Source: Vibrio sp. qd031 (lineage in GTDB: Bacteria > Pseudomonadota > Gammaproteobacteria > Enterobacterales > Vibrionaceae). From it: a stretch of 64,000 nucleotides of DNA. The notes under the pieces were generated by a model. The model did no database searches, had not been told where the DNA came from, and was given only the letters and a program-made list of their open reading frames with translations. The stretch covers positions 1-64,000 of the forward strand of contig NZ_JXQD01000008.1 of the NCBI RefSeq assembly GCF_002100145.1. The letters run 5' to 3'. The position numbers and the translations under genes were made by a program. This document shows positions 18,286-29,718 of the stretch, piece by piece (position 1 is the stretch's first letter; each line of letters begins with the position of its first letter).

Positions 18286-19506
18286 CTACCCTGATACTAA
18301 ATTATTCATTTCCATTAATGGCAATATAGTGGCAACGACAATGAAAAGCACCACCCCTGCCATCGCCACAACTAACAGCGGCTGAAAGACGCCAAGTGCG
18401 ATATTGACCTGAGATTCAAAGTCACGATCTTGGTTGTCGGCAGAGCGCGTGAGCATTTGCTCAAGTTCGCCACTTTGTTCTCCACTGGCGATCATGTGCA
18501 GCATCATCGGTGGAAACAGCTTAGTTTGCTCTAATGAACGTCGTAAACTCCCGCCTTCACGTACTTTGTCTGCCGCTTCTAAGACCTGTTGTTTAAAGAA
18601 TTGGTTCCCCATTACGTCCGCTGCAACCATCATACCTTCTAATAGGGGAATGGCGCTGGAGGTACAAATCGACAGTGTTCGAGCAAAACGTGAGGTGTTA
18701 AGTCCTCTAGCGACTTTGCCAATGACGGGCAGATTCAGCACTTTTTGGTCCCACTTTAGCCGTATCGCTGGGCGCTTCAACAACAGTTTGCTTACGATCA
18801 CCAGCAGCACTAAAGCCACGCAAATCGCCACACCGTAGTCTAAAACAAAGTCACTTAATATCAGTAACACTTGGGTCGGTGTTGGCAGCTCTTGCCCCAT
18901 CTGCACAAATTGCGCCACGATTTTAGGCACCACAGTGGCCAGCAAAAAGGCCACAACGCTTACGGCGATCACAATCAGCATCACCGGATAAATCATCGCT
19001 TGCTGCAATTTGGATTTTAATTGCTGTCTTTTCTCAGCGTAATCCGCAAGGCGCTCCAGCACCGCATCTAAATGGCCCGACTTTTCACCCGCTGCCACCA
19101 TTGAACAAAACAGATCATCAAAGACTTGAGGGTATTCACGCAGCGAGTCCGCTAAGGTATAGCCTTCAACCACTTTGGCTCTGACCCCCATTAGCATGTT
19201 GCCAATACGGGCGCTTTCCGATTGTTCTGCGACAGCACGTAAACACTCTTCTAACGGCATGGCGGCTTGAACTAACGTGGCCAACTGCCGAGTGAGCAGT
19301 GACAATTCGGCGGTGCTGATTTTACGCTGGTAAGAAAACGCCGACTTCGCTTGTTTGTTTTGCTTGGCCTTAGTCTCGATGACTTCGACTGGAAAAAGAC
19401 CCTGCTCTTTTAAACGCTGCCTTACCTGCCTGGGTGTGTCGGCCTCTAATAACCCTTTCTTTTGTTTTCCTTTGCCATCAAGGGCTTTGTATTCAAACGC
19501 TGCCAC
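18286..19506 (-). CDS. gspF: Type II secretion inner-membrane platform protein GspF
   Basis: GspF is the polytopic core of the assembly platform. Its 406 residues contain two repeated cytosolic helical domains, around TRQLATLVQAAMPLEECLR and TLSICTSSAIPLLEGMM. Three transmembrane helices are visible: VMLIVIAVSVVAFLLATVVP, YGVAICVALVLLVIVS and VVAMAGVVLFIVVATILPL. The gene starts two bases after gspE ends. Confidence 0.96.
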   Translation of the reverse strand: MAAFEYKALDGKGKQKKGLLEADTPRQVRQRLKEQGLFPVEVIETKAKQNKQAKSAFSYQRKISTAELSLLTRQLATLVQAAMPLEECLRAVAEQSESARIGNMLMGVRAKVVEGYTLADSLREYPQVFDDLFCSMVAAGEKSGHLDAVLERLADYAEKRQQLKSKLQQAMIYPVMLIVIAVSVVAFLLATVVPKIVAQFVQMGQELPTPTQVLLILSDFVLDYGVAICVALVLLVIVSKLLLKRPAIRLKWDQKVLNLPVIGKVARGLNTSRFARTLSICTSSAIPLLEGMMVAADVMGNQFFKQQVLEAADKVREGGSLRRSLEQTKLFPPMMLHMIASGEQSGELEQMLTRSADNQDRDFESQVNIALGVFQPLLVVAMAGVVLFIVVATILPLMEMNNLVSG

Positions 19507-19508
19507 GA

Positions 19509-21023
19509 CTATCCCTCTTTGGTCACGCGAAGGATTTCTTCAAGTGTGGTTTGCCCTTGGCGCACCTTGAGCAGCCCATCGTCACGGATACTCGGCGTAT
19601 ACTGACGAATGGCTTTTTCTATAACCATTTCACCTTGTTCACTGTGGATAAGCTCTTGCACATGGTCATCAACAACCAGCAACTCGTGAATACCGGTACG
19701 GCCACGATAGCCCTTTTGGTTGCACTTTTCACAGCCATGAGGTTTGTACAAGGTTAATGACTCACTCTCTGCCACATCAAACCATGCGCGTTGACTCGCA
19801 TCGGCCTCAAACGGCACTTTACAGTGTTCACACAAGGTTCTAACCAGTCGTTGCGCTAATATGCCTAACAGCGATGAAGAGACTAAGAAGGGCTCGATGC
19901 CCATATCGCGAAGACGTGTGATGGAACCAATGGCACTGTTGGTGTGCAGCGTCGACATCACTAAGTGGCCAGTTAATGACGCTTGAACCGCAATTTGAGC
20001 GGTTTCGAGATCGCGGATCTCACCGACCATGACCACATCAGGGTCTTGACGCAGTATCGCGCGTAACCCGCGCGCAAACGTCATGTCGACCTTGGTGTTC
20101 ACTTGCGTCTGACCAATGCCATCAATATCGAATTCAATCGGATCTTCTACGGTGAGGATATTGCGCTCGGCGCTGTTTAACTCGGTTAGACCTGCATACA
20201 AGGTGGTCGATTTACCCGACCCGGTAGGTCCGGTCACCAAAATAATGCCATGTGGCCTTTTGATGAGCGTTTGAAAAATCTCTTGATTGCGCGGTGTCAT
20301 ACCCAATGAATGCAAGTCGAGACGGGTCGCATTTTTATCCAGAAGTCGCATTACTACTCGCTCGCCGTGCGATGAAGGCATGGTCGATACACGAACGTCT
20401 ACCGCTCGCCCACCAATGAGCAGAGAAATCCGCCCATCTTGTGGAATGCGCTTTTCTGCGATATCGAGCTTTGCCATCACTTTGACACGCGACACTAATA
20501 ACGGAGCGAGCTTGCGACTGGGCGCCAGTACATCCCGAAGTACACCATCGACACGAAAACGTATCGACAAGGCTTTTTCGAAGGTTTCGATGTGGATATC
20601 GGAAGCGCCTTCTTTGATGGCTTCGCCCAACATCGCATTGATCAATTTAATGATTGGCGCGTCATCTTCGGCTTCCAGTAAATCTTCGTTTTGAGGCAGC
20701 TCTTCGGCAAGAGAGAAAAAGTCGTCATTGTCGGCGCCAATGTCTTCCATCAGTTGCCGCGCTTCCGACGAGTCTCGTTGATACGCCCTAGCAAGCTTGG
20801 TTTCGAACTCACTTTTGCTGGTTGAACGCAGCTCTAAAGGCTCCGTCACCACACGCTGCACTTCAGACAAGGTGTCAAGCGACAAAGGCTCGATGTACCA
20901 CAAGGTCATTTGGCCTGCCGTTTGAGGCTCTAGCACGACATTAAAGCGCTTAGAAAAGCTAAACGGCAATCGTCCTTGAGTTTGACGAGTGGCGATGGCT
21001 GGGCGAGGGTTATCGCCAGCCAT
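19509..21023 (-). CDS. gspE: Type II secretion ATPase GspE
   Basis: GspE is the cytosolic hexameric ATPase that powers pseudopilus assembly. An N-terminal domain for docking to GspL is followed by the motor domain with Walker [10 protein letters not shown], the Asp box ([13 protein letters not shown]), Walker B ([13 protein letters not shown]) and the His box. A four-cysteine zinc-binding loop, CEHC ... GCEKCNQKG, is present as in Vibrio EpsE. The 504-residue length is normal. Its ATG overlaps the gspD stop by one base. Confidence 0.97.
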   Translation of the reverse strand: MAGDNPRPAIATRQTQGRLPFSFSKRFNVVLEPQTAGQMTLWYIEPLSLDTLSEVQRVVTEPLELRSTSKSEFETKLARAYQRDSSEARQLMEDIGADNDDFFSLAEELPQNEDLLEAEDDAPIIKLINAMLGEAIKEGASDIHIETFEKALSIRFRVDGVLRDVLAPSRKLAPLLVSRVKVMAKLDIAEKRIPQDGRISLLIGGRAVDVRVSTMPSSHGERVVMRLLDKNATRLDLHSLGMTPRNQEIFQTLIKRPHGIILVTGPTGSGKSTTLYAGLTELNSAERNILTVEDPIEFDIDGIGQTQVNTKVDMTFARGLRAILRQDPDVVMVGEIRDLETAQIAVQASLTGHLVMSTLHTNSAIGSITRLRDMGIEPFLVSSSLLGILAQRLVRTLCEHCKVPFEADASQRAWFDVAESESLTLYKPHGCEKCNQKGYRGRTGIHELLVVDDHVQELIHSEQGEMVIEKAIRQYTPSIRDDGLLKVRQGQTTLEEILRVTKEG

Positions 21024-23047
21024 TACTTGTCTTCCAACTGTTCAATAAAGGCCTGTATCTCGGCTGGGTGCCTAATATCGTCACCAAATTTAGGCATTAT
21101 TGGCACTAGATCATCTGACATCAGTTTTAAACCCTCTTCGGCTTTGTACAGCTGCTCGGCGCGAATGTAGTTGTACTTACGCTGAGTGATGCCGTCGGCA
21201 CTGACGCCATCACGAATGATGGTTGGCTTAATAAATACCATCAGATTTTTCTTTTCTACTTGAGTACTGGTCGATTTAAACAGATGCCCAAGAATAGGAA
21301 TGTCGCCCAAAATAGGCACTTTGGACTCACTTTCTAACGCCCGCTCGTCAATCAAACCACCAAGTACGATCATCTGACTGTCCTCAACCATTACCGTGGT
21401 ATTGAGTTGGCGCTTAGCAAATCGAACATCTACCGCGCCATTAGCGCCTAGCACGTTGGACACTTCTTGCTCTATATCAAGCTGAACAGAGTCACCCTCG
21501 TTAATCTGAGGGATCACTTTAAGTTTGATACCCACTTCTTTACGTTCAACGGTTTGGAATGGGTTGTCATTGGTGGAGCCGGCTGTCGAGCCAGTTAACA
21601 CCGGCACTTCTTCACCTACGATGAATGAGGCCTCACCATTATCCATGACGGTTATACTCGGTGACGACAGAATGTTTGAGTTGGAATCGGTCGCGACTGC
21701 GGAAATAAGCGCCGCCCAATCACCGGCAAGCACGCTAATTGCGGCGCCGTTTACGCCGGCCAAAGCAGAGGCTAGTGCGGTAAAGTCACCCGACTCTGTG
21801 GTGGTTTCATTTCGCAAGAAATCACCGTTATCATCGTAAACTGCGGTTGTCGTTGTGGTGTCTTGAGCATCCTGAAGACCAATCGCTACCTGACCGATAC
21901 TGGCTCCAGAGTTACCATATTGCACCACTGAACCTGTCTGTAAGTTGGCCCATTGCACCCCTAAATTTACGCCGTCGCCTTCCGCTAGTTCGACAATCAG
22001 TGCCTCAATCAGTACTTGGGCACGGCGAATATCAAGCTGGGCGATCACATCTTGCAGCGCCACCATAATATCGGGCGGCGCAGTTAAAATAAGCGAGTTA
22101 GTGCCTACGTGAGCGGAGATTTTCACGTCACCGCCAGCGGTGGTGGTGGTGCCCTTACTGGCTTGTTTATCGGCTTGTAAGTTGTCGGATACACCTTGAA
22201 GTACGTCGAGCAGCTCTTCAGCTTTGGCGTACTTTAAGTACACTACCTGATTATTGCCTTTGGTGGCCATTTCAACGTCAAGTTGCATCACCAGATTGCG
22301 CAGGCGTTTGCGTACTTGAGGATCACCAGAGATTAATACAGAGTTGGTTCTATCGTCGGCCACCAGCTGAGGTTGCAAAAACGCTGGAGTATTTTTTGCG
22401 TCGGTATTTTTATTTAACGCTTCGACAATTCGAACCATTTCTGCAGCAGAGGCATTTTTGAGCTCTACCACTTCAATTTCTTTGTCACCGGCTTGGTCAA
22501 CACGTTCGATGATCTCGGCTAACCGGTTCACCACGGCTGCACGGCCAGTAATCAAAATGATGTTCGCGGGATCATAATGCACGACGTTACCCGCGCCAGC
22601 ATTGTCGTTAAGTTGGCGCAGTAGTGGAGAGAGTTCACGGACCGATACATTACGTACCGCTACCACGCGCGTGATGACAGCATCCCCTTTGATGGAGCCG
22701 CTATCTCCGACTACAGGCACGGAAGATGTTTTTGCATCCTTTGCCTTTATGACTTTTAAGATGCCACTTTCCATTTCGACAACAGCAAAGCCATAGACTT
22801 CAAGAACACTTAAAAAGAACTGATAGTACTGCTCTTCATTGAGCACATCGTAGCTGCGCACGTCGATTTTGCCACGCACAGTCGGATCCACAATAATGGT
22901 CTTTTCAAGATTTCGACCCACAATATTAATGAACTCACTAATATCGGTTCCCTTGAAGCTGGCACTGAATTCGTTAGCCTGAGTGCTTGGAAGCCACAAT
23001 AAGCTCCCTATCAACAGCCACGCACTTTTGCTAAAGCCACCTTTCAC
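21023..23047 (-). CDS. gspD: Type II secretion outer-membrane secretin GspD
   Basis: GspD forms the 15-subunit gated channel in the outer membrane. A signal peptide ends near [10 protein letters not shown]. The periplasmic N0-N3 domains follow, with repeated motifs such as [20 protein letters not shown] and [20 protein letters not shown]. The C-terminal secretin core includes [11 protein letters not shown] and [13 protein letters not shown]. The last residues form the S domain used for targeting. There are 674 residues. It starts 40 bases after gspC. Confidence 0.97.
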   Translation of the reverse strand: MKGGFSKSAWLLIGSLLWLPSTQANEFSASFKGTDISEFINIVGRNLEKTIIVDPTVRGKIDVRSYDVLNEEQYYQFFLSVLEVYGFAVVEMESGILKVIKAKDAKTSSVPVVGDSGSIKGDAVITRVVAVRNVSVRELSPLLRQLNDNAGAGNVVHYDPANIILITGRAAVVNRLAEIIERVDQAGDKEIEVVELKNASAAEMVRIVEALNKNTDAKNTPAFLQPQLVADDRTNSVLISGDPQVRKRLRNLVMQLDVEMATKGNNQVVYLKYAKAEELLDVLQGVSDNLQADKQASKGTTTTAGGDVKISAHVGTNSLILTAPPDIMVALQDVIAQLDIRRAQVLIEALIVELAEGDGVNLGVQWANLQTGSVVQYGNSGASIGQVAIGLQDAQDTTTTTAVYDDNGDFLRNETTTESGDFTALASALAGVNGAAISVLAGDWAALISAVATDSNSNILSSPSITVMDNGEASFIVGEEVPVLTGSTAGSTNDNPFQTVERKEVGIKLKVIPQINEGDSVQLDIEQEVSNVLGANGAVDVRFAKRQLNTTVMVEDSQMIVLGGLIDERALESESKVPILGDIPILGHLFKSTSTQVEKKNLMVFIKPTIIRDGVSADGITQRKYNYIRAEQLYKAEEGLKLMSDDLVPIMPKFGDDIRHPAEIQAFIEQLEDK

Positions 23048-23087
23048 ATGTTGCTCCCTACGTTTAGTTCACTATCCAAGTTTAGTC

Positions 23088-24002
23088 TTAAAACTGGATA
23101 TAAATATCGTATCGCTGACTGTCTCGCTCTACCGTGAGATTCACTTCAGTCATTTCGTTAAAACTTTGCATAATACTGCCCATCGCCGATTTGTCGGTCA
23201 AATCGATGCCGTTAAGCTCGACCGCTAAATCGCCGTCTTGCAAGCCGACAGAGTCGAAAAGCGCTCGCTCACGACCTGGACGTACGCGGTATCCAAACAA
23301 CTCGCCATCTCTGTTTACTTGAGACAGGCGAATGTATTTTAAAAACTGTTGCGGATTCTCGAGGATGGCTTGTTTAATCGCATCAAGATCCCCTAAGTCC
23401 GCCACATCAGCATTGTTGCTAATGACATTAGACTGGGCTCGAGAAGGCTGTGCTGGCGTCGACGCCGCTGAGGCTTGTCGATAATCGATACCTTCGAGCA
23501 TCAGTGTCTCGTCACGGCCTGCATTCTCAATGATAATTCGGTCAGGTAATACAGACACCACTTTTGCTCGGGTGCCGGTGATCATCTCATCAACGCCCAC
23601 GGTTTCCTGCGCGCCGCGGTTGGAGACTACGGCTAAACTTTTTGTTGGATCACTGCTAGATACCGCGCCCACCAGTATAAGATTGAGTCGAGTTTTTGGG
23701 GCGTCTTTCACTTCTTGCTTTTCGGCAACCACTTCGCGCTGATACTGACCAAACAAATTAGCATCAACAATGTTTGCTATGCTGCTCTGGTTATCCGTTA
23801 CGTTATTTGTAGTCTGGGTTACAGCAGGGGTCCATGCAGGAATGGGTTGTGCCGGTTCAACAAGCGTTGTCACGGTTTTACCTAGTTGCCACGCAATCAC
23901 TACCAGCAATAGCGCAAACACCCATCGACTGAGGGTGACTTGCCGACTGCTAACGGCAGTGAGCAGGCGTTGCATCGAATGAGCTCCTAGCGTGGTTTGC
24001 AT
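23088..24002 (-). CDS. gspC: Type II secretion protein GspC
   Basis: GspC bridges the inner-membrane platform and the secretin and helps select substrates. It has a short cytosolic N-terminus and one transmembrane helix (WVFALLLVVIAWQLGKTV). The HR domain region is FGQYQREV through RIIIENAGRDETLMLEG. The C-terminal PDZ domain is YRVRPGRERALFDSVGLQDG. It is the first gene of the operon, and about 200 bases separate it from the divergent hslR. That interval must hold the operon promoter, which I could not define. Confidence 0.95.
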   Translation of the reverse strand: MQTTLGAHSMQRLLTAVSSRQVTLSRWVFALLLVVIAWQLGKTVTTLVEPAQPIPAWTPAVTQTTNNVTDNQSSIANIVDANLFGQYQREVVAEKQEVKDAPKTRLNLILVGAVSSSDPTKSLAVVSNRGAQETVGVDEMITGTRAKVVSVLPDRIIIENAGRDETLMLEGIDYRQASAASTPAQPSRAQSNVISNNADVADLGDLDAIKQAILENPQQFLKYIRLSQVNRDGELFGYRVRPGRERALFDSVGLQDGDLAVELNGIDLTDKSAMGSIMQSFNEMTEVNLTVERDSQRYDIYIQF

Positions 24003-24142
24003 GAGTTATCCTAACTGCACTTAATGGCGCTTGTCTGGCGTTAAATCTATCAACACCAGAAGTTGTTTCTGACTTAGCCAGTCATCCTATCACAGACCAA
24101 TAACGGCTCTGAGCCTAATCAAGAAATTTTCCTCTTCTTATG

Positions 24143-24173
24143 CTTGAAAAATGTAAGCTGGATCACCATAAAT
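24143..24173 (+). promoter_or_regulatory. Candidate sigma-32 heat-shock promoter of hslRO
   Basis: CTTGAAA (24143-24149) and CACCATAAAT (24164-24173) are separated by 14 bases. They are close to the sigma-32 consensus CTTGAAA-N11-16-CCCCATNT, with one mismatch in the CCCC block. The site ends about 30 bases before the hslR ATG. hslR and hslO are known sigma-32 genes in E. coli, which supports the call. Confidence 0.65.
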
Positions 24174-24205
24174 AGGTAAATTAATTCTGTGAGTAAGAAA
24201 AAATC

Positions 24206-24595
24206 ATGGGCAATGCAGATAACGGTTCAATACGCCTCGACAAATGGTTATGGGCTGCGCGCTTTTACAAAACGCGCTCTCTGGCACGAAACATGATTGA
24301 TGGCGGTAAGGTTCACTATAATGGTCAGCGAAGCAAACCCAGTAAACTGGTCGAGCTGGGCGCAACCATTACCCTGCGTCAGGGCCACGAAGAAAAAACG
24401 GTTGAAGTGTTAATTTTGTCTGATCAGCGTAAAGGCGCTCCGATTGCACAAACACTTTACCGAGAGACTCAAGAAAGCTCTGCCAAGCGTGACCGTAATG
24501 CAGAGCAACGAAGAATACTGGCTCACAACCCGAGCCCCGAGCGACGCCCAGATAAAAAACAGCGTCGTGACCTGATTAAGTTTAAACATCAATAA
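24206..24595 (+). CDS. hslR: Ribosome-associated heat shock protein Hsp15
   Basis: Hsp15 binds free 50S subunits carrying a stalled nascent chain and helps recycle them. The 129-residue basic protein is built around one S4 RNA-binding domain, starting [18 protein letters not shown] and continuing through [18 protein letters not shown] Lys/Arg-rich tail follows ([15 protein letters not shown]). hslO follows after 13 bases, forming the usual heat-shock pair. Confidence 0.95.
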   Translation: MGNADNGSIRLDKWLWAARFYKTRSLARNMIDGGKVHYNGQRSKPSKLVELGATITLRQGHEEKTVEVLILSDQRKGAPIAQTLYRETQESSAKRDRNAEQRRILAHNPSPERRPDKKQRRDLIKFKHQ

Positions 24596-24608
24596 TTGGA
24601 GCTTCCGA

Positions 24609-25481
24609 ATGGAAAACAACCAACTAAATCGTTACCTGTTTGAAGAATTGTCTGTGCGTGGTGAGCTTGTGCAATTGGCGCAGCCTTTCCAACAGATTAT
24701 TGCCAGCAAAACGTACCCAGCTCCAGTGCAAACGTTGCTTGGTGAGTTGCTCGTCGCCACGTCGCTATTAACCGCGACCCTTAAGTTTGAGGGCTCTATC
24801 ACCATGCAACTGCAAGGTGACGGCCCGGTATCTTTGGCCGTGATCAACGGTGACCACGAGCAAAAGATGCGTGGTGTTGCGCGTTTTGAGGGCGATATTG
24901 CCGATGACGCCACCTTGCATCAGATGATGGGTAAAGGTCACCTCGTGATCACTATTAAGCCAAACAACGGTGAGCAATACCAAGGTGTCGTTGGTTTAGA
25001 AGGTGACACCATAAGTGACGTGATCGAAGGGTACTTTGAACGCTCGGAGCAGCTTAAAACACGCATCTGGATCCGTACTGGAGAGCATAACGGCGAAGCC
25101 CATGCTGGCGGCATGTTACTGCAAGTTATGCCAGACGGTACGGGAAGCGCTCAAGACTTTGAGCACTTAGAGCAGCTAACCAATACTATTAAAGATGAAG
25201 AATTGTTTAGCTTGCCTGCTCAAGATCTGTTGTATCGTTTGTACAACCAAGAGAAAGTGCAGCTGTTTCCATCTCAAGAAGTCGAGTTTCACTGCGGTTG
25301 CTCACGCGAGCGCAGTGCCGGTGCGATTCTGACTATTGAGCGTGCTGAGGTAGAAGACATCCTGCAGACCGAAGGCGTTGTTGCATTACACTGTGATTAT
25401 TGTGGTTCAAGCTACGAATTCGATGCTGGGCAAATCGCGGATTTGTTCAATAACGATGGAAATCAGCCTACCGTTCATTAG
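24609..25481 (+). CDS. hslO: Redox-regulated molecular chaperone Hsp33
   Basis: Hsp33 is a cytosolic holdase activated when oxidation releases its zinc. Of the 290 residues, the N-terminal domain covers about the first 180. The redox switch near the C-terminus has the four cysteines as CGC and, 30 residues on, CDYC. This is the family's CXC-X27-32-CXXC pattern. A GGAG site precedes the ATG. Confidence 0.96.
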   Translation: MENNQLNRYLFEELSVRGELVQLAQPFQQIIASKTYPAPVQTLLGELLVATSLLTATLKFEGSITMQLQGDGPVSLAVINGDHEQKMRGVARFEGDIADDATLHQMMGKGHLVITIKPNNGEQYQGVVGLEGDTISDVIEGYFERSEQLKTRIWIRTGEHNGEAHAGGMLLQVMPDGTGSAQDFEHLEQLTNTIKDEELFSLPAQDLLYRLYNQEKVQLFPSQEVEFHCGCSRERSAGAILTIERAEVEDILQTEGVVALHCDYCGSSYEFDAGQIADLFNNDGNQPTVH

Positions 25482-25529
25482 AATCTGCGGCACAGTAAGT
25501 AACAAATTAGCAATTAATAGTGATTTTCT

Positions 25530-25557
25530 AGGAGTCCCAGTGGGGCTCCTTTTTTTG
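25530..25557 (+). terminator. Rho-independent terminator after hslO
   Basis: The stem aggagtccc / ggggctcct, with one G-T wobble and a three-base loop, is followed directly by a run of T. It lies about 50 bases beyond the hslO stop and should end the hslRO transcript. Confidence 0.85.
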
Positions 25558-26076
25558 TTTTGATCGATCCAAGATCAAATTACTGACTTTTTTCTCATTT
25601 TTGACAGCTGAAACAAAAACAAAATTACACCTGTAAACAACATAATATTTAACAACTGCGCAACAGTAACGTTATCGTCATAATAAGGCCTTGTTTTTCA
25701 TTAGCTTAAATTATGTACTACGGGTTAATTCTACTCAAAGTTTAGTTTGCCTTAGATTATTCTGTCGCTAACTTTCTTTCAGAAAAGCCCCTAAACCACA
25801 AAAACAGTTCATTTCATCACAATAAAACAAACACTTAAGTCACTAAGTTACAGCTTATTTTTGTTGGGAAATTAACCGACTTGATCTAGCGCAAGAGATC
25901 ATTGTAACGATAAAATGAGCAGGCAAAAGTGTGACACAACAAATAAAACCACACAATAAACAGGGATAGTATGAAGTTAGACATCGACTGTTTGAGTGGA
26001 AAATAAACACCAAGAAGCCTGACAAAAATTATAAATTCTTACAATTACTCTACAATTTATCCTAAAAGGAGCGCGT
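25558..26076 (+). other. Long AT-rich region upstream of pckA
   Basis: About 520 bases without a gene. No open frame here looks coding. It is strongly A/T-rich and should hold the pckA promoter and a long leader, but no single promoter stands out. One inverted pair, tgatct (25882-25887) and agatca (25896-25901), separated by eight bases, could be an operator. It does not match the CRP spacing. A lone TGTGA half-site lies near 25930. A clear AAGGAG ribosome-binding site precedes the pckA ATG. Confidence 0.5.
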
Positions 26077-27705
26077 ATGACTGTTATGGAACATACTAAA
26101 GCTGCAAGTCTCGACCTGACCAAACATGGTCTAACTGGTGTCACTGAAGTACTGCGTAACCCAAGTTATGAAGTGCTATTTGCTGAAGAAACACGCGAGG
26201 ATTTACAAGGCTATGAAAAAGGCATTGTAACTGAGTTGGGTGCAGTCGCAGTAGACACTGGCGAATTTACCGGTCGTTCTCCAAAAGATAAGTACATCGT
26301 TATGGACGATACCACTCGTGAAAACATGTGGTGGACCTCTGATGCGGTGAAAAATGATAACAAACAAATCACGCCTGAAATTTGGGACGATTTGAAAGAA
26401 TTAGTAACAGGCCAGCTATCGGGCAAGCGTTTGTTTGTGATCGATGGTTACTGTGGTGCCAACCCAGACACTCGTTTAAGCATCCGCATCATTACCGAAG
26501 TTGCGTGGCAAGCGCACTTTGTGAAAAACATGTTTATTCGACCAACCGAGGCTGAGCTAGAAACGTTCGAACCCGACTTTGTGGTGATGAACGGTGCTAA
26601 ATGCACTAACCAGAAATGGAAAGAGCATGGTCTGAACTCAGAAAACTTCACAGTCTTTAACTTAACCGAAAAAATGCAGCTCATTGGCGGTACTTGGTAC
26701 GGCGGCGAAATGAAGAAAGGCATGTTCGCGATGATGAACTACTTCTTACCGCTGAAGGGCATCGCCTCTATGCACTGTAGTGCCAATATGGCCGAAGACG
26801 GTGAAGTAGCGGTATTCTTTGGGCTGTCTGGCACGGGTAAAACAACCCTATCCACCGATCCTAAACGCGCTCTGATCGGCGATGATGAACACGGCTGGGA
26901 TGATGACGGTATTTTCAACTACGAAGGGGGTTGTTACGCAAAAACCATCAAGTTGTCTAAAGAAGCTGAACCAGACATCTACAACGCAATTCGTCGTGAC
27001 GCCTTGCTAGAGAACGTAACGGTTCGCAACGATGGGTCAATCGACTTTGACGATGGGTCAAAAACTGAAAATACTCGCGTGTCTTACCCATTGCATCACA
27101 TCGACAACATTGTGAAGCCAGTATCGAAAGGCGGTCACGCGAATAAAGTGATTTTCCTATCGGCTGATGCGTTTGGTGTACTACCTCCTGTGTCTAAGTT
27201 GACACCAGAGCAAACCAAATACCACTTCCTGTCAGGCTTTACTGCAAAACTGGCTGGTACTGAACGTGGTATTACTGAGCCAACACCCACTTTCTCTGCC
27301 TGTTTTGGTGCGGCATTCCTAACACTTCACCCAACCAAATATGCGGAAGTATTGGTTAAGCGTATGGAAGCAGCAGGCGCAGAAGCGTACTTGGTGAATA
27401 CGGGTTGGAACGGCAGTGGCAAGCGTATTTCGATTCAAGATACTCGCGCAATTATTGATGCGATTTTGGATGGTTCGATTGAAGATGCAGAAACCACTCA
27501 AGTGCCAATCTTTAATCTGGAAGTTCCGACATCATTGCCCAATGTAGACCCAGACATTTTGGACCCGCGTGATACCTATGTGGACCCACTACAATGGGAA
27601 AGCAAAGCGGAAGATTTGGCCGGTCGTTTCATTAAGAACTTTGCCAAATACACCGACAACGCAGAAGGTAAGGCATTGATTAAAGCGGGTCCTCAGCTCG
27701 ATTAA
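26077..27705 (+). CDS. pckA: Phosphoenolpyruvate carboxykinase (ATP)
   Basis: PckA converts oxaloacetate and ATP to phosphoenolpyruvate, CO2 and ADP, the first committed step of gluconeogenesis. The 542-residue protein contains the PEPCK signature around [15 protein letters not shown] and the kinase-1a P-loop [12 protein letters not shown]. The metal-binding [13 protein letters not shown] and [11 protein letters not shown] are also present. It is flanked by a long upstream region and a strong terminator and is probably monocistronic. Both order and length match other vibrios. Confidence 0.97.
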   Translation: MTVMEHTKAASLDLTKHGLTGVTEVLRNPSYEVLFAEETREDLQGYEKGIVTELGAVAVDTGEFTGRSPKDKYIVMDDTTRENMWWTSDAVKNDNKQITPEIWDDLKELVTGQLSGKRLFVIDGYCGANPDTRLSIRIITEVAWQAHFVKNMFIRPTEAELETFEPDFVVMNGAKCTNQKWKEHGLNSENFTVFNLTEKMQLIGGTWYGGEMKKGMFAMMNYFLPLKGIASMHCSANMAEDGEVAVFFGLSGTGKTTLSTDPKRALIGDDEHGWDDDGIFNYEGGCYAKTIKLSKEAEPDIYNAIRRDALLENVTVRNDGSIDFDDGSKTENTRVSYPLHHIDNIVKPVSKGGHANKVIFLSADAFGVLPPVSKLTPEQTKYHFLSGFTAKLAGTERGITEPTPTFSACFGAAFLTLHPTKYAEVLVKRMEAAGAEAYLVNTGWNGSGKRISIQDTRAIIDAILDGSIEDAETTQVPIFNLEVPTSLPNVDPDILDPRDTYVDPLQWESKAEDLAGRFIKNFAKYTDNAEGKALIKAGPQLD

Positions 27706-27736
27706 GACTCAATAATTAGAATTACCTCTAACTTCG

Positions 27737-27766
27737 AAAGGGCGTATCCATAGATACGCCCTTTTT
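27737..27766 (+). terminator. Rho-independent terminator after pckA
   Basis: A perfect 12-bp stem (aaagggcgtatc / gatacgcccttt) with the loop cata is followed by a T-run. It starts about 30 bases after the pckA stop. Confidence 0.92.
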
Positions 27767-27828
27767 GTTTGCGTCTAAGGCAAGAATCGTTCATCTTTGT
27801 AGCTGTTTAAGGGATTGAGGATGAAATA

Positions 27829-29718
27829 TTGAAGCGAGTATGGCAACTGTTACTGGTTATAGTGGTCATTGTGACATTAAGTGTCGCACTGCTAATTGCA
27901 ACGCTGACTTCACCTTACGCCACCAACATTGTTAATCGCTACCTGCTGCCACAAATAGAAGGTGTTCGCAGTGCAGAAAAAGCGACTTTTCAGTTTCCCA
28001 GCACCATGACTCTTCAAGGTGTGCAGCTCAATGATACTCACCAAACTTATATTGAACTGCTAGAAGCCCACGTAAACTGGCAGTGGTCTTCCCCTTCTCA
28101 ACTCAGCATTCCTTCTCTTTTGATTGCTGGCTTGAATATTCAACATAAAGCGGTGATCAATGAACTGTCGCTGCTTCATTCGGCTCAAATTGATATCGAC
28201 CACATCGCACTGCGCAACGTCGATCTCGCGATTGATGGGGTCATTGCTCGTAACTTGAGTTTGCAACTGTCTCAGCCAGTGTTCTCTAGCGATTCGACCT
28301 ACGGTGTAGCCAAAGGCCAACTGAAAGTTCAACTTGAACAGCTTTATTGGCAAAATGAAGCGCTGGACAACATCTACCTTGATATGGATATTTTCCCCTC
28401 AGAATCGAAAATCTACGCACTCAGTTTTGCATGGAATAAAGCCTCTTTTTCAACTCAGGCAGAGCAGCAAGGTGACACATGGCGCCTGCTAAATACGCAA
28501 ATTGATAAACTTACCTATGATCAGTCTACGCTTTCTTCTGTTGCCTCCAGTAGCGTTAACTGGTTGCAAGATAAAGTGACCAGTATCGACAATTTGGCGA
28601 TCACAAACAGTCATTTTTACTTAGAGCAGGATCGAATTGAAGACTTGCAACTCAATGTGGCTCAGCTAACCGCGCCATTTGACCTATGGCAACAAAATAC
28701 CGAACTCTCTCTAGATGCCGATAATATAGTTTGGCAAGGAGAGCTGTGGCTATCTCCAATAGTGATTGCATCCCTTACACAGGACAATGTGAACATTGAA
28801 CAGCTTTCAACGCAGTTGCATCAAGGGCAAATTAACCTTAGTGGCCAAGTCACCCCTAGCGCTATTAATTTGTCCAATTTTTCGGTTCGTGGCTTAAAGT
28901 GGCACATCGAACAAGCGTCACAGCTTCAACTATTGCACCAACTGTCTACGCAGTACCGAGATATTTCCATTGAGAAGGCGAAATTGAGCAATGTTCAAGT
29001 CATCTATCTGGCCACCCCAAATTTGTGGCAGGTTTCAGGCTTAGATGTTGAAGGGGATTCGCTGACCTTACGCAGCGACAATGAATTTGCGTTATGGAAC
29101 GGGCGACTTACCGCCTCTGCCAACACCTTAAACGCGTTTGGGTTGTATTCCGCGCAACCTTGGCTCGCCACCCATAACCAGGAAGGTATGTGGGTTATTG
29201 ATGATTTATATATTCCCCTAGAAAATGGCGTTATCGACACCAAGGCCAATATGGACATGAGCGTGCCAAGCAGGCCTTGGGATCTTCATGTCGATGGGTT
29301 TGGCATTCCTAGCCAAACGTTGATTGAGCCAATTATCCCGCAACTTAACTGGCTAGGGTTCGGCGATTTAACAATGGATTTATCTGGATTAGGGGGGGAT
29401 GCGGCGATGTTCAGTCACAGCCTCACTGGCTACAGCAACTTGGATCTACGCGAACTCTTTCTCGTTAGCCCCGCTGGAGAATTTGCCATTGATACCAACT
29501 TGATTGAGCTGCGCTTTGAGCGCGGCAGGTTCAGTTTGCCGAAGTCGACTTTGTCGGGGGAAGGCGTTGCTGGTGTTATCTATGGTGAAGGTGACCTTTT
29601 GTCACCAGAGCATAGCCAACTGATGTTTGAACTCACACACCAACACGAAGCGCAATGCTTGCAAATAACTCGTGACATTGTAAACCAACGTTCGCAAATG
29701 CAGCTTGGTTGCCAGTAA
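27829..29718 (+). CDS. AsmA-like envelope protein
   Basis: This is a 629-residue protein with one N-terminal transmembrane helix (about residues 4-27) and a long beta-rich periplasmic body. The body lacks recognisable catalytic motifs. The architecture, plus the C-terminal segment (MDLSGLGGDAAMFSHSL, DLRELFLVSPAGEFAIDTN), resembles the AsmA-like superfamily. Members of that superfamily are implicated in phospholipid transport between membranes or in outer-membrane biogenesis. The start is TTG at 27829 with GAGG eight bases before it; the nearby ATG at 27821 opens only three codons. Vibrios carry a gene of this kind after pckA. The precise function is not known to me. Confidence 0.75.
   Translation: MKRVWQLLLVIVVIVTLSVALLIATLTSPYATNIVNRYLLPQIEGVRSAEKATFQFPSTMTLQGVQLNDTHQTYIELLEAHVNWQWSSPSQLSIPSLLIAGLNIQHKAVINELSLLHSAQIDIDHIALRNVDLAIDGVIARNLSLQLSQPVFSSDSTYGVAKGQLKVQLEQLYWQNEALDNIYLDMDIFPSESKIYALSFAWNKASFSTQAEQQGDTWRLLNTQIDKLTYDQSTLSSVASSSVNWLQDKVTSIDNLAITNSHFYLEQDRIEDLQLNVAQLTAPFDLWQQNTELSLDADNIVWQGELWLSPIVIASLTQDNVNIEQLSTQLHQGQINLSGQVTPSAINLSNFSVRGLKWHIEQASQLQLLHQLSTQYRDISIEKAKLSNVQVIYLATPNLWQVSGLDVEGDSLTLRSDNEFALWNGRLTASANTLNAFGLYSAQPWLATHNQEGMWVIDDLYIPLENGVIDTKANMDMSVPSRPWDLHVDGFGIPSQTLIEPIIPQLNWLGFGDLTMDLSGLGGDAAMFSHSLTGYSNLDLRELFLVSPAGEFAIDTNLIELRFERGRFSLPKSTLSGEGVAGVIYGEGDLLSPEHSQLMFELTHQHEAQCLQITRDIVNQRSQMQLGCQ

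Noticed and set aside
25882-25901. CRP site upstream of pckA
   Set aside because: The inverted repeat lacks the TGTGA-N6-TCACA arrangement, so I list it only as an unnamed inverted repeat.
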